DNA of 64,000 nucleotides from Rhyacophila brunnea (Eukaryota > Arthropoda > Insecta > Trichoptera > Rhyacophilidae). The notes under the pieces are model-generated. The model had not been told where the DNA came from. It did not search any database and saw only the letters and a program-made list of their open reading frames with translations. The first letter of the stretch is position 1. Every line of letters begins with the position of its first letter. This document shows positions 21,950 to 34,062 of the stretch, one piece after another. The translations under genes and the position numbers were made by a program. The DNA is taken from contig JAGYXB010000463.1 in assembly GCA_022495005.1 (NCBI GenBank), positions 496,001 to 560,000 on the forward strand. The letters are read 5' to 3'.

Positions 21950-22250
21950 AAGTACACATCCGTGGCGGACTGTTTTTCTGGCGCAGTGTTTTTAGCCTTT
22001 TTTGTTGTTTTTTTCTCCCGCGTTCGATGGCAACAAACCAACCAACACGGGCAATCTCGTCCAGGAAATGCCACGAGCGGAAGTGAACAATTAATTACGC
22101 TGCCAACCGCAGAACGGAATCGGGAAAGACGAAGAAGACCGGGAAAAATTGCTGAGGAAAGCAGTTAAAAAATCATTAAAAACCCGCCGGTTGGAAATAG
22201 CCCGTAGTTGGTAGGGCAGCCGGGGAAGTCCCACATAAGATATTTCACTA
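21950..22250. other. GC-richer island, function unknown
   Basis: Includes a 71-84-codon stop-free stretch rich in arginine (HGQSRPGN, RNRERRRRPGK) that I cannot assign, followed by GTAGGGCAGCCGGGGAAGTC. There is no consensus donor or acceptor context that would make it a clear exon. It could be a transposon end, an exon or regulatory DNA. Confidence 0.3.
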
Positions 22251-22259
22251 AGGATGCCA

Positions 22260-23690
22260 TTACTTCGTTGGCTTGATTTACATGAATTGTGAGATAAAAA
22301 AATATTTTAGAAGAAAAAAATAACATAGACAATACATTTAAATATATTTATTTACATAAATCGAACGTTATAAATTATAATTTTAAACATTTCAGGAACA
22401 TACTGGTTACAATATTAATCACAACAAAATTTTCTAATAATACGCCCGATGTATTATTTCAAATTTAGATAATATGGTTGACTATCATTAAATTTGTAAT
22501 ATTGAATCAAAGTACCTAGTTATTTAATTGTATTTGCTTACTTATATTATTTTAAATGGCGTCTGTGGATCTCCAAACCGTAGTTACAGTTAAAAGTAAA
22601 ACTTTTTACTTTGTACTCCATTTTCATAATTATTATGAACATTGTCATCACGAATTTTCATCATCACTGCAATTCATCGTATTATCTTTACTTCTACTGA
22701 GATTTTCATATACCCACAAAGTTACCCTTCAGTTAATATTATATATACAGTTTTCGTGATATATTATTTGAAACGTAAAAGACTAAATAGGCTGTCTAGC
22801 TTATATGTATAATAAAATATCCTGTCTTTGATGCTTCACATGCATTATATAGGTGCTAAGATTAAATAACGACAGGAAATTTCTTTTTTTTAATTGTGAA
22901 AATGTCTACAACCGTGTGAGCATTGAGCGATATACACGGTTGACCGGTCTATACATTGCTCACTTTAGCCAAATTTTTAAGTAGTATCTTGATTTTAGTG
23001 TGTTTCAAGAATTTAAAATAATACAGCTTTAATTAGGAAAATGGTAGCGTGTTCGACTTGTTTTTATTTATTTTTTTATTATTTACTTTAGAATCGGAAT
23101 ATTATTGTATTATTTAGTTAATTTTTATTTAGAAGATAATCCGGATTATGTTTACAAGGATTTATATTTCTTTAAATGTTTTATACTAAATTATAGTCAA
23201 CTGATTAATTATTCTTCCGTTGATTAAGCAAGGAAATTTACAGTAGGTACTTTTTAGTTGCGGAGTTTTTGCCGTAACTGCGGAAGAGGCTGTCAAAATT
23301 TTATGATAGAGCACCTACTAGTTGCATAGTTATTATATGGGATATCCGATGAGAACATTAATTTCATTTCCCTTCCGAAAAAAATCATTAAACTAGATAA
23401 GTAAAAGTGCGGTAGTAACATTTTCGCCTTTTGTAATTATCACAGCACTAGCAATATACATAATGAATATTTTTTTTTTATCTTTTGTATATTTATTTAA
23501 TAAATAAATTCGATTTATTTTTAAAAACAATGATTGAATCTAGACGCCCATCTATATGCACTTCATCCAACATTGCTATCTGACCACTATACATTACCTA
23601 CTCGTAATAAGCTGCTGTAAGTACATTATTCAACAACGCTTAGGTTACGCTTACACGCGCCCTTCTGTCAGTACCTCACCTCACCACTCC
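22260..23690. other. AT-rich spacer
   Basis: Nothing recognised. A near-palindrome TACACGGTTGACCGGTCTATA lies at about 22933-22953. Frames are short and low complexity. Confidence 0.5.
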
Positions 23691-23699
23691 ACCGCTACT

Positions 23700-24030
23700 G
23701 TCAAAATTCAAATTGATTTATTTTTACATACTGTGAATATTGCAAATTATTAATTTCAGACATTCACAACATGACATTTAAAAACTAAGAAATAGTATAA
23801 AAACAGTGTAAAGAAGAAATAAATATATGCAGTATCACAAAAACCATATAAAAAGTCAATAGATACAAAAATTATAAATCATGGAAGCATACCAATTAAG
23901 CTAAGTGGGCCCTATTTTAAGATTTTATAAAACAACGCCCACATATTATACTCATCCTCACGTAGGTGGATTATATCAACATCCGAAACGATTTGGTTGA
24001 ACAGAGTTATCTGGCTTGACTTCTTTTGGG
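23700..24030 (-). pseudogene. Family A retrotransposon 3' end
   Basis: On the minus strand the family A C-terminus can be read in pieces (R-TMFN-VSDV, YI-PPT-EDEY), followed by a YKIL stop region and the GTGAATGTCTGAAAT-type tail. Coding sequence is broken by small indels. Only the last 60 or so codons plus the 3' untranslated part remain. Confidence 0.65.
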
Positions 24031-24039
24031 TGTAAGCAC

Positions 24040-25290
24040 GTGCCCCTATAACCGCACCTCACCTCACCACTTTTAGAATAAATACTTTAACCGTAAGTAA
24101 TTCCCCTAAAGATGAGGCTTTGCATTCATAGGTATGTATAGTACAAATTTACATCTTGGAAAATAGCAGCTGATTTTAAATAGCCAGCTATTTTATTAAA
24201 AATAGACCATGGGATGCACAATTAGTTAAAAAGTGTACTTAGTTAATATTTGCCGAATTTTTTATCCATTATAAAAAACTAAAAATTGTCTGTAATTTTT
24301 CAAGATGGCGGCTGTGGCACAGTATGGACAGGTGATGATTTTTTGGCATGTTAATATACTAGCATTATACTAGCACTATACTTATGTAAAGTCTGCTTTA
24401 AAGGAATTACTTGCAGATAAAACTCTAATATAACTGGACAGCATATGCGGCATATCAGAATAAACATAGCTAATATTACTTAGATGGAAAAACAAAGAAT
24501 TTTCCAATATACAATAGTTGTTACGTTACCACCACCAAAGCCACTTCATTAAACTCACATATGACGTATTGTGTATGAATTTACGTGAAATCTGGCGTCA
24601 TGATTAATCTTCCCTTATATTAAATGGTGGTAACTGGTGGCACTATGTGTATATTAAAATCTGAATGGGATGTAAGATGTAATAGAAATAATGTCTCAAT
24701 TCAGTACATTTATAATATCAAGGAGACAGGTAGTCTAATCAAATAGTGTCCCGCTTGTTATTGGTCAATATAAAACGAGTAATTTGATGACATGAGAATA
24801 AATATTTCCCAAATACAACCTTCGTGGGAACAATAAACAATATTATTGACTAGCGACTTAAGTAACTGGGTCTACAAATGCACATTTTTTTAATTTTTTT
24901 TTTCAATACACAAGTTGTTTGATTCTACCTTTATCTGAGGCTATAAACCTGATAAATATAACAAAGCTGTAGAATTGTACAAAACATTCTCACAATCACA
25001 GAACAAAAGCATTTTGTTCGATGTAATTATATCGAATGAGTTTATTTTTAACTGCACTCTTTCCAACAAAGATATTAACCTCGTTAGGTCACCAGTAAAA
25101 GATTTATAGAATTTCGATGGAATTGCATTTTACAGAGATTGAATTGACATTATAAGTTTTTTATTGAATTTTACACAAACTTAATTATACTCTACAAACA
25201 AAATATTACATATAAATTCGTTTAAAACTTTGAAAAAACTCAGAAATATTTATATTAGAGAAAAATAGCAAATGGGACGTTAACCCAAAT
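24040..25290. other. AT-rich spacer
   Basis: A CAAGATGGCGGC word (YY1/Pho-like core) at about 24300 is the only notable site. Otherwise nothing is recognised. Confidence 0.5.
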
Positions 25291-25299
25291 CGATTGTTT

Positions 25300-25655
25300 A
25301 TTCTCTCAAGGTGCAGAACCAACCGCTACGGGTAATACCAATTGTGAGGGCGATAACTATGTTCAATCAAATTACTTCGGGTGTTGATATATTCCACTTA
25401 CGTGAGGTGAGTTCGGTGGACGCTATTTTATAAATTCTTAAAATAGGGTATCCTTAGCAAACTCGGTGTACCTACTTGTATTTTCGTTGCTTTTGTTTGT
25501 TTGTAATATTATGATCTCTTTTTATATTTTCATTTTTAACGCTTTTTAAACTTTTTTTTCTTCTTTACAGTCATGTCATATCATGAACGTGTTAAACTTA
25601 TAATTTGTAATGTCTACAATATGATCAAAATAATAAAATAAATTGAATTGAATTA
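25300..25655 (+). pseudogene. Family A retrotransposon 3' end
   Basis: Translation gives the family A end: GAEPTATGNTNCEGDNYVQ in one frame and I-VRAITMFNQITSGVDIFHL in another, then a stop near the KFLK position (about 25437-25447). The 3' part has GAACGTGTTAAACTTATAA and TGTCTACAATATG and ends in an (AATTG)n-like tail. Confidence 0.7.
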
Positions 25656-25659
25656 TAGT

Positions 25660-26770
25660 CCAAGCGGTGAAATTTTCTAACGAGAATACAATATTTTAGT
25701 GTTGTTTTAAATTCCGTAAGGTGGCAATCTTTTATAATTTTAAATATCAAGATTCTGCAACTGTCTAGGAATCAAGGTTGCATTATATTGCATTGATATT
25801 TTTTTAAATTTTCGATGACTTGGTATGAAATTCTGACTTGATTTCGAAATTTACCAGAATCGGCAAAGCACACGTCCTATTCGGAATACTTTTACTACAA
25901 TTTTGTCCAATATTTATGTTTCTGAATTTGTTCCAAGTGATTTATATTAGATAAATAATATTGCTTTCATACATCTTGTATAATACTCATTGAGAAAAAG
26001 TTAATACATTTTTTTAATATAATAATATATGTAGTTGAAGATAATCAAAATAAGACAATATACGATACATCTTCAATATAATATAATAATAATATCAAGA
26101 ACTGTTATGCTTAACAGTATATTTTCGCTGATGTGTTTTTACGTGCGAACTCTCTTTAGGTACTGGAATATGCCAAACAATTGATAATATCGTATCATTT
26201 ATTAACAGTAGTGTATCGAAAGAATATTGAAAAAAGCTCCGGAAAATTCTTGAATAAACGGGGAAAAGATCACAAACAATAGTTAATAAAAAGCCCCAAA
26301 AATGTGTGCACTGAATTTTCCATGGAAACTTCACCGCATTAAAGTTTTTTTTAAACAATCCAAAATGAAAAAGAAATTTCCCAAAGTGAAAATAAACATT
26401 TTCAGCAGAGGCGGCAAATGGGATCTCGAAACCAAATTTACGGGGCCTACCCTTGAAATATCTAATTGAAAATTGGACTCATTGAAAGCTTTTTAAATAA
26501 TTTATAGTAGTCCTCTCGATTTTTTTCGTTAATTTAATTCCCATTTATAAACCGAGCCAACTATTAAATGAGGTTCTGAATTAAAATAAGTGCCCACTTA
26601 TTGGACTAATCCACTTTTAAATTGGTAATAACTTATTCCACAGTTTTTTTTAAATTGCAATATTTTTTATATGTCTGCACTATATTCTATAGACTACCTA
26701 TTTATATGTTATCATCATCAAACTTTAGAATCGATACAGACTCTCATTGATTTGCCTGTGTCAGTCTCAA
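25660..26770. other. AT-rich spacer
   Basis: No element recognised. The 87-codon minus frame at 26095-26358 has no domain. Confidence 0.5.
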
Positions 26771-26775
26771 TTTAT

Positions 26776-27690
26776 TTCAATTTTCAATTTATTTATTTTT
26801 TTTACATATTGTAGACATTACAAATTATAAGTTTAAGACGTTCACAACATGACATGATTATTATTTTAAAGAAGAAAGAAAAATAAAAGTAATAAAAGGG
26901 ATAAAAAATAAAATATAAAAAGAGAACATATTAATATAAACATACAAAAGCAAAAGCAGTGAAAATACAATTATACATATATATATATTAGTTCAATGAA
27001 GTACACCGAGTTTGCTAAGGAGATCCTATTTTAAGAATTTATAAAATAGCATCCACCTAAACTCACCCTCACGCAAGTGTAATATAAATGTATATAAAAC
27101 ACCCGAAACAATTTGGTTGAACATAGTTATCGCCCTCCTAATTGGCATTACCAGTGGTAGGTTGGTTCTGCACCTCGGGAGAATAAACATCTGATGCTCC
27201 CTATTTCTAAGATAGTTATCAGGGTTACACAGGTGAACACTGACCAAAATAGCAGAGTTCTCATTTATACATCTTCCACATTTGCGGAAAGATACCGTCT
27301 CCATTTTTAAATTAAATATATATGAAAGTGGGCCTTTGACAAAGTCAATACAACCCTTTAAAAAATGTAGGGACATAATCAGGTCCAAAAGAGCGAGTAT
27401 TCTTTAGTTTTTTTAATATACCTAAATATATTGCCTTCATTAATTGAAAGAATATCGACGGATTGAGCACCACACGATGATTTTCTTGACCTTGAGGCAA
27501 CATCCAGATTCGGAATACTGCTTGCATAGACAGACTTGAAATGATCAGAAAATGCTTCTGCCACTTCATGTCCGGTCACTTCATCGCTCTTCCAACTCAT
27601 CTTATTCGTAAACCCACCATTGCTTCTTAATGATTTTACATAATTCCAAAACGATTTAGGATTTTCGGTAACCTTTTGACCGTATAGTTC
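26776..27690 (-). mobile_element. Family A jockey/CR1-like retrotransposon, internally deleted
   Basis: The longest copy of family A. It runs on the minus strand from an endonuclease-RT linker and the start of the RT domain (27690-27250) directly into the C-terminal end (27240-27026), then the 3' untranslated region with GTTGTGAACGTCTT and an AAATAAATTG tail. The catalytic core, including the YADD box, is missing. Confidence 0.85.
27026..27690 (-). pseudogene. Reverse transcriptase of family A, core deleted
   Basis: Order on the minus strand: NPKSFWNYVKSLRSNGGF and a VAEAFSDHFKSVY linker, as found between endonuclease and RT in jockey/CR1 elements. Then come SINEGNIFRYIKKLKN and SFGPDYVPTFFKG, the first RT block (I-LK--KS-GPD-IP-FFLK in the family), and GPLSYIFNLKMETVSF (PL--IFN-SL--G-FP). 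After a short stretch the protein jumps to YLRNREHQMFILPRCRTN, LVMPIRRAITMFNQI and EGEFRWMLFYKFLK plus stop. Frame changes occur near 27440 and 27375. RT motifs with catalytic aspartates are absent. Confidence 0.85.
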
Positions 27691-27694
27691 TCAT

Positions 27695-28465
27695 GACAAC
27701 ATGAAAAATCTCATAGTATTTGGTTGGTTGAAATGACTAAATTAAAAATCTCACATTTTTCCAATGACAAAAAACTTCGGTAGGTTGCACTCTTAATAAT
27801 ATATGTGAATGTAAATGTAGAATGTAAGGAGTATGTGAAAGCTTTCATCCTGCAGTAGACCCTGTCTGACATTTACTATTTATATTAAATAGCATATTTT
27901 TTATTGAACAGTTCGTCTTACAAAATTCATTTTATCATTTCATCGACAAAGCTCCGATATATTTTTGTAGAAAAGTTCGTTTATTTTTTGAAAGTTTGTG
28001 GGAAAACTACTAAACACCCAATACAAAACCTATATAAGTTTTGCAAACCATTTGCAGTATATCTAAATGTGAGAATATTCTCTACATATCTACGGGATGA
28101 TCGAAAAGTATATAATATTTTTTAATCAATGTTTTTTAATAATAGCATTAAATAAATTACCTTTATCCTTTAAGCGGTGTAGCTTCTTAGTAAGTAGGTA
28201 CCTCTAAAAAGTAATGGTAATATTAATAGACTTTTCACGAAGAATAGTTGTTTTCTAACCACCCACCAAATCTACTGGGTTCTTAACCTGAATCAAATGC
28301 ACATTTAAAAAAGTGCATTTTTGCTCAGCCAGCGACCTAAGTGTTAAAGGAAAATAATTTATTAACCAATCAAAGCATTAAACATAAATTTTTAGTTTTT
28401 AATACTGAATATTATGTAGTACCAATTTTTTAGTCCTAATTATCATACATAATATATGCCAGCGA
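27695..28465. other. AT-rich spacer
   Basis: Nothing recognised. The 73-codon plus frame at 27904-28125 shows no family resemblance. Confidence 0.5.
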
Positions 28466-28469
28466 TACA

Positions 28470-28690
28470 GTTAATTACTTCCGGTTCAAGCCGGTGTTGT
28501 CGATTATATAGCCGGACGTGGAAGGTAAACAGATCCTGACGTCATGTTACGCGGCTTCTTCGGAGCAAGAGCCAGTTTGTGAGATATTCATTTCCTCGTA
28601 TCGATTCGTGATTCTATAAACTTCGATTATTATGCAGCCTGGTTTCCAGAAAACGGCAAATACCAGCAAACTTCCGGTACTTTACGCTTC
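28470..28690. promoter_or_regulatory. Candidate regulatory or promoter island
   Basis: Composition differs from the flanks. It holds ACTTCCGG (ETS-like) twice (about 28478 and 28671), a TATATAG box at 28515-28521 and a TGACGTCA CRE palindrome at about 28538. No protein frame is recognised nearby, so a role as promoter is inference only. Confidence 0.25.
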
Positions 28691-28881
28691 GTATAATTTA
28701 AAATACCTTCATATCTCTTACCCAATCACCAGTGATTTGTTTCTACACTGTCAAAGGTTATCGTAATAATATATTCCGTTAATTGTTATGTCACCACGTG
28801 TTTACTTACATTAATTCTCTAATATCTATACAATAATTGTATAACTACAATAATATTTTTTTTAGAATTAGGGTATTTATT

Positions 28882-29072
28882 ATGTAGTCCAGTGAATAAG
28901 GTGCAGGCCTTTCATCCGGGGATCCCGAGTTTGACTCGGTGAAGTCACAATATATTTATGTGATTTTCTCAAAGTATGGGTGTTTGTGATTGTTTTTCTT
29001 ATATTAATAAATACAATGCTGTTACACTACACCGCTGTTATTGGGCCTCGCGGCTTATTTTAGTATTAAAAA
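28882..29072 (+). repeat. tRNA-derived SINE family 2, best full copy
   Basis: The head is tRNA-like: GTAGTCCAGTGAATAAGG (A-box side), GGCCTTTCATCC (anticodon-arm-like) and GAGTTTGACTCGGTGA (B-box side, degenerate). The tRNA-unrelated body follows: CACAATATATTTATGTGATT, then GTGTTTGTGATTGTTTTTCT, and an end near GGGCCTCGCGGC. Four other copies lie at 37328, 55450, 61823 and 62535. The CTTTCAT loop suggests tRNA-Glu ancestry. Transcription would be by RNA polymerase III and mobilisation by a LINE partner. Confidence 0.75.
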
Positions 29073-29189
29073 AGGTTAAATATATATTTTTTAATATGAA
29101 TAAAATATATAAATTGTTTTTGATATAATATAATGAAAAATTGACTAGTTTGAATTCAAATTCAAATTAAATCAGACCATCATCAACCA

Positions 29190-29590
29190 AATTTTGAAAT
29201 TGTTGGCTTGTGTGTCTCTGATAATTACCTTAGGAATCGAGGGCATCCGTTGTTTGTTCTCCCACGGTGCAGAACTAACCTGCCACTAGTAATGCCAATT
29301 GGGAGGGCAATAACCATGTTTAATGAAATCGCTTCGGATATTGATATATTCCACTTACGTGAGGGTGAATTTAGGTGGACGTTGTTTTTTAAATTCCTAA
29401 AATAGGGTCTGCTTAACTCATCCGGTTTACTTCCTTGTACCTATATACTTAATATTTTTTGTATTTACACATTTATACTGTACATAAAACTGTTTTAATA
29501 ATATTTCTTTGTTTCTAAATGTCATGTTGTGAACGTCTTAAACTTATAATTTGTAATGTCCACAATATGTAAAATAAATAAATAATTTGA
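29190..29590 (+). pseudogene. Family A retrotransposon C-terminus and 3' tail
   Basis: A 66-codon frame reads DNYLRNRGHPLFVLPRCRTN, LVMPIGRAITMFNEI, IFHLREGEFRW and FKFLK, then a stop. This is the C-terminal end of a jockey/CR1-like polymerase. The tail has TTGTGAACGTCTTAAACTT and TGTCCACAATATG and ends in AAATAAATAAAT. It is the cleanest 3' end of the family here, 5'-truncated. Confidence 0.8.
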
Positions 29591-29609
29591 AAAAAAAATA
29601 CTACGAGTT

Positions 29610-30800
29610 GAGATCGTGAACTTTGACAGAAGAGATAAAAAAGAGACTAAAACAATATTGATATTATATATACAGAATCTCTTGGAAAGGCCACATCAAA
29701 TATTAGTATGTAAATGGTGAAGAAAGGAAAATAAACTAATAATTACTGTAAGAAAGCGGAAAATGCCTGTTCTTTAGCCACGCCATAAGAAAGAGCAGTT
29801 ACAAAATACTTCGTTCTGCACTTGATATAACATACTATTTATGCTGTGTTCGGCACAATTCAGCCAAGATTGTTTTATATAAAATTACGCCACGTTGTTC
29901 ACTAACATTGTAAAACAGTAATGTATTAATAGAAGTTAAACAAATATGGAAATACCCAGGAATGAGTAAATTGCAAAAAGGTATTATGATTCACCAGAAA
30001 TCGAGAGAAGCCAGTAGGTACTTCTCGTATTAAACTGCAAGAGTCACAAAAGAGGGCATATTCTAACGAATATCAAAGAATCATCCTTGTTACAAATAGC
30101 TGTTACAATATTGCAGGTTTCGATTGTGTATAAATCCTTAGTAAATGAAAAAAGTAAAAAAAGTTTCTACTAAACCAGTTTTAAAACAGTTAATTATAAT
30201 GGAAAATATTTTAGTAGGTATATCAATGACCTACTTAATTATAGTAGAATAAGTATTTCAGAGAATTGAAAATTCTCTCTTAGTCTGTATATAAATTCAA
30301 GCCGAGATACCAAGTATCTCTTTTTTATTAGTATTTTTCTATTGTTACTAGAGCGAGCTCTCATTTGGGTACTTGGATATTTTTTGCCTAGATTACTCTC
30401 TAAAATAAGTTTCTGTTAACTCACACAGACCTGCTTCAATATTTAAATCTACAATTTAAATAATAAATTAGTATTTTGCGATAGAGAAGATTATAATAAA
30501 CGAGTGTTTCTTACCCACGTAACATAGTTATTAAATATAAAACAAAGATGATAAAATTGATCATTTTTCGGTGCACACCTATAAATCAGGAGGAATCATG
30601 TAAACGTGACCAAATATATTAATACCATTGACTAATTATTTTTTATAACAAAATTTAAATCTATTATAATTTAATTAAAATTATATATTATTGGTTCAAA
30701 CTCTAGTGTTTTCATTGTCTAGTCCGGTGTTCAATTCAATTAAAATTAAATGCTAATTTATTTGTTTTACTCACAACGAATATGACATATTGCAAATTTG
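29610..30800. other. AT-rich spacer
   Basis: No coding similarity or repeat match found. Confidence 0.5.
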
Positions 30801-30815
30801 AAGCGTCTCCTATAT

Positions 30816-31615
30816 CAGTGCTCCGCAACCTTTTCTCACTCATGGAACACCAAAGGTATTCCCAGAATTTTGCGGCACACCACGGGTAAAACAATTTATA
30901 CATCAAAATATGGACTCCACATGCTGTGACTCCCTACCTATCGCTAAGGTTAAAGACAGTGTGATACTCTAAAGTATGTAGTGTTTTTCAAATGGTGTTC
31001 GAGGTAAAATTAATGGTATTCATTGTATGTTAAGCTATTTTTTGTATTTATTAATACAAACACTCCCCAATCTGTAATTTGTGTTTATCTCACTTATCTG
31101 GTTGATCTGCTACGCCCTCCTCCCCCCTGAGCCTGGCCCCCAGACTAGAGCTCTGACGAAAGAGAAACCCGAAGTTCTCATCACCCGTCAAGTATGACTG
31201 CTTATCATTTTTAATTATAGCTTGAGTTGAAAAACGTTGCTCACATAGGTATATGTCGTACAAAATGGGGGCTGAACTGCGATAGCTTTGTCGGAAATCC
31301 AAGGATATTCTTTATTAACCGAAATCCAGAAAATACCCAATGGAACATCGGCGAAATTCATTTTTAGCGTCACGTCGTTCCTTAATTCAACAAAATTCCT
31401 CACGAATATAATTATAGTGCTTCTATAGAATTTCCGGCATTGGTTGCAAAAGGGTTTCGAATCCAGTCGTATTGATTGTACGAAAGTAATGATGAATTTT
31501 CTTTTGTAGCAAAGTTATAAGTTTTGGGCCGGACCGAAAATTATTTGCATTTTTTGACACAATGCGCCACGGCACACCTAGCATCGTCTCGCGGCACACC
31601 GGTTGCGGAGCACTG
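30816..31615 (-). mobile_element. hAT transposon, internally deleted, 800 bp
   Basis: Perfect 15-bp TIRs: CAGTGCTCCGCAACC and its inverse at 31601-31615. Flanks TCCTATAT (30808-30815) and CCCTATAT (31616-31623) form an 8-bp duplication with one change. CGGCACACC words sit just inside both ends. The minus strand carries a hAT transposase remnant. Confidence 0.88.
31190..31403 (-). pseudogene. hAT transposase C-terminal remnant
   Basis: One frame reads FWISVNKEYPWISDKAIAV. A neighbouring frame then reads the conserved CEQRFSTQAIIKNDKQSYL. Together these match the FW--V-KEYP-IS--A, PF-T-YLCE--FS and IK-K order of Charlie/ZBED-type hAT transposases. A frameshift lies near 31255. The rest of the protein is absent. 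Confidence 0.8.
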
Positions 31616-31624
31616 CCCTATATG

Positions 31625-32370
31625 ACATACAAAATATTAATAAAAGTAAGCAATATTTAAATAAAAATACAGAATACTAGTAAAGGGGGACATGAAAGTT
31701 GACTAATTAAATTTTAAACCACAACTTATCAAATAACGTCCATCCTAAACTCACCTTCCAATTATTTATGGATGCATAGTTGAAACCTGCACATTACTAT
31801 ATATTTAAACATAAATGGTAAATTATTATAATTATCATAAATCAGTAGAGTAGTCTTTTTTAGTTCTGCCAAATGGAATGTATGCAAGACATGACGTATG
31901 AATTATTTATAATTATATGTATGTCTCACTGTTTTCTAGATATTAATAATTATACTTACGAATAATCCCTCATCCTTTGCTTGTCCGCTAAAACGACCTT
32001 CCAAGCGCATGACTTAAAAATATTACTCTACAACGCATGATTACGTCTTACAAACATACGTTGACGTAATATTATATTGTAGAAAGTGTGTGAAAACTAA
32101 AAAAGTTTAGCCCACCAAATTCTACCACCAAAAAGCCAATTGAAACAACAACAGCCTTGAGAAAAAGAAAGTAAATTATTATTCTCACAATCAAATCACT
32201 CCATATCAGACCTATCAATCAAGCAGTTCACAAATAATAAGCTTTCAATCGAATAATCGTTCCAAGCAAACTGTTTTTCCACAATAGATATAAAACTACC
32301 TAAATAAACTATAGTATTACAGTTTTTCAATATCAATATTCCAGTTAGATATTATTATATATAATAGGTG
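31625..32370. other. AT-rich spacer
   Basis: Nothing recognised. Confidence 0.5.
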
Positions 32371-32372
32371 AT

Positions 32373-32915
32373 AACCATGGCCCCCACAAGGGGGGGCTGT
32401 CAGGGCTCTAGCCTGGGGGCCCGGGTTTTTGGGGGGCCTGGCGTTGCAGGTCGAGCATTTAATTGAGATAAACAAACACCACAAATTTGTTCAAATAGTA
32501 AAAAAGTCACCTGCTGCGCTATTTTGCCGTCGAAATATTAACATTTCAAAATATATTGCTATGCGATCCAATTTTATGTGATGTGATGATTAATATTCAG
32601 GTGTAGAATTGTATGTTGTAATTCTTTTTGTGTTTCTTGAATTTTTTCATTTATCCAATATGGCGAAGGGTCGCATCTTACTTATGACCACTAAAAGGGA
32701 TCGCAATCACTGCTTCATATATGAAGACGAGTTGCCAATCATCAATAATTCAAGTGGATTTATTTAATAATACAAAAAAAACGCTAAAAATACTCTTCAT
32801 TTTACCTCGTGGTACCGTGGGGTTCCGTGGAATACCATTTGTGGAACACTATTGTGGAACATCACACTACCTTTAACCTTAGAGTTAGGTAGGGGGGCCC
32901 GCTAAGCATCCTAGC
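32373..32915. mobile_element. Nested hAT-like relics
   Basis: The left part (32373-32470) starts CATGGCCCCCACAAG and includes GGGCTCTAGCCTGGGGGCCC, shared with 34063. A central AAGGGTCGCATC/AAGGGATCGCAATC stretch is typical of another hAT-type end. Bases 32785-32905, inverted, match the left interior of the hAT element at 30816 (CTAAGGTTAAAG-AGTGTGAT block). GGGGGGCCCGCTAAGC near 32893 is a likely end. Boundaries and duplications could not be fixed. Confidence 0.45.
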
Positions 32916-32933
32916 CTAGGGATTATTACAAAA

Positions 32934-33055
32934 GATGCCAACCAGCTGCTAAAAATCAGGAATTGGAAAAGACGTGCGGAGGACCGTTCCGTCTGGAGGA
33001 CGGCGGTGGAGGAGGCCAGGGCTCGACTTTTATTGTAGCGCCATCGAAGAAGAAA
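32934..33055 (+). pseudogene. Non-LTR polymerase C-terminal tail, separate family
   Basis: A 34-codon frame (32934-33038) reads DANQLLKIRNWKRRAEDRSV, then WRTAVEEARARLLL and a stop, followed by CGAAGAAGAAAAAGAAG. This matches the closing segment L-IRNW---A-DR--WR--VEEA-- of a widespread insect non-LTR retrotransposon group. The insertion is severely 5'-truncated. Confidence 0.7.
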
Positions 33056-33059
33056 AAGA

Positions 33060-34060
33060 AGTTAGATATAATTGTAATCAATATTAAGGTTTACAAATAT
33101 AACATAACTTTCATCAATGACGCAATCAGGCGAATAAATGTATGTTACATAAAATATTTGTTAGATTATTAATCATTTTCTTCTTTTCTAGTGAACTAAA
33201 CATACAAAGCGTACACGTGATATTTATACATGAGCATGAGTGTAGGTATCTACCAATTTGAGTCACATTTTTTGCGAGGTATTTACAGTTTCAACTTTCT
33301 CCCGAGAAAGCTGCCTGAAAGCGTTAAGCAGAAAATTTAGTGGAGCGTATTTTAAGTTGTGAATAGATAAATAAAGCCTGAAATAGTAATACGAATAGCA
33401 AAGCCAACGTAAAGCATTCCTTAAATACGTACAAGTGTTTTATTTGAACGTATTCGGTGTTTAATTGCTAAGTGCCTGTCATTCTCAAGGTTCCGGGCTG
33501 TATCCGGAACTGTTACAAAAATTTAGGGAACGATAAATATTTCATTTAGATACCTTGTATTTTACGCATAATACGTATGAATGTAAATATATTTTGTCGT
33601 TGCATCTTTAAAACCGGCTATACATTTTTTTGCTAAAACATACAGGAAACACAAAAAACATTGCAAATATGAATGACTGCGTCTTACAAAATATGTAAAT
33701 ATTATCTTGACAAGAGGTTAGCAACTTTGTTCTTATGAAAGGCATATTATTTTTGAATAAATTAAAACTATACTAAACACTTTAAACACTATACATGGAA
33801 CAAAATTACTTTTATTTGAATTTACGAGTCGTAAAGTAAAATATTTGTTTTAATCTACCATTAGGTATTTCATTCTTCTTCTTCAGGTTTCTTTTTACTT
33901 CATATTACATCTTTATTGACTGGTAAGAGTGCTATGAATATTCGTGTTGCCGATCCCTGTTTTAGACAAATTCATTTGAATAATAATATTTATACAACTT
34001 GAGAGAAAGATTATTGTATGTCAGTCGAAAATGTCATTTTAAAGAGGAAAAAACGGTCCT
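33060..34060. other. AT-rich spacer
   Basis: Nothing recognised on either strand. Confidence 0.5.
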
Positions 34061-34062
34061 GA

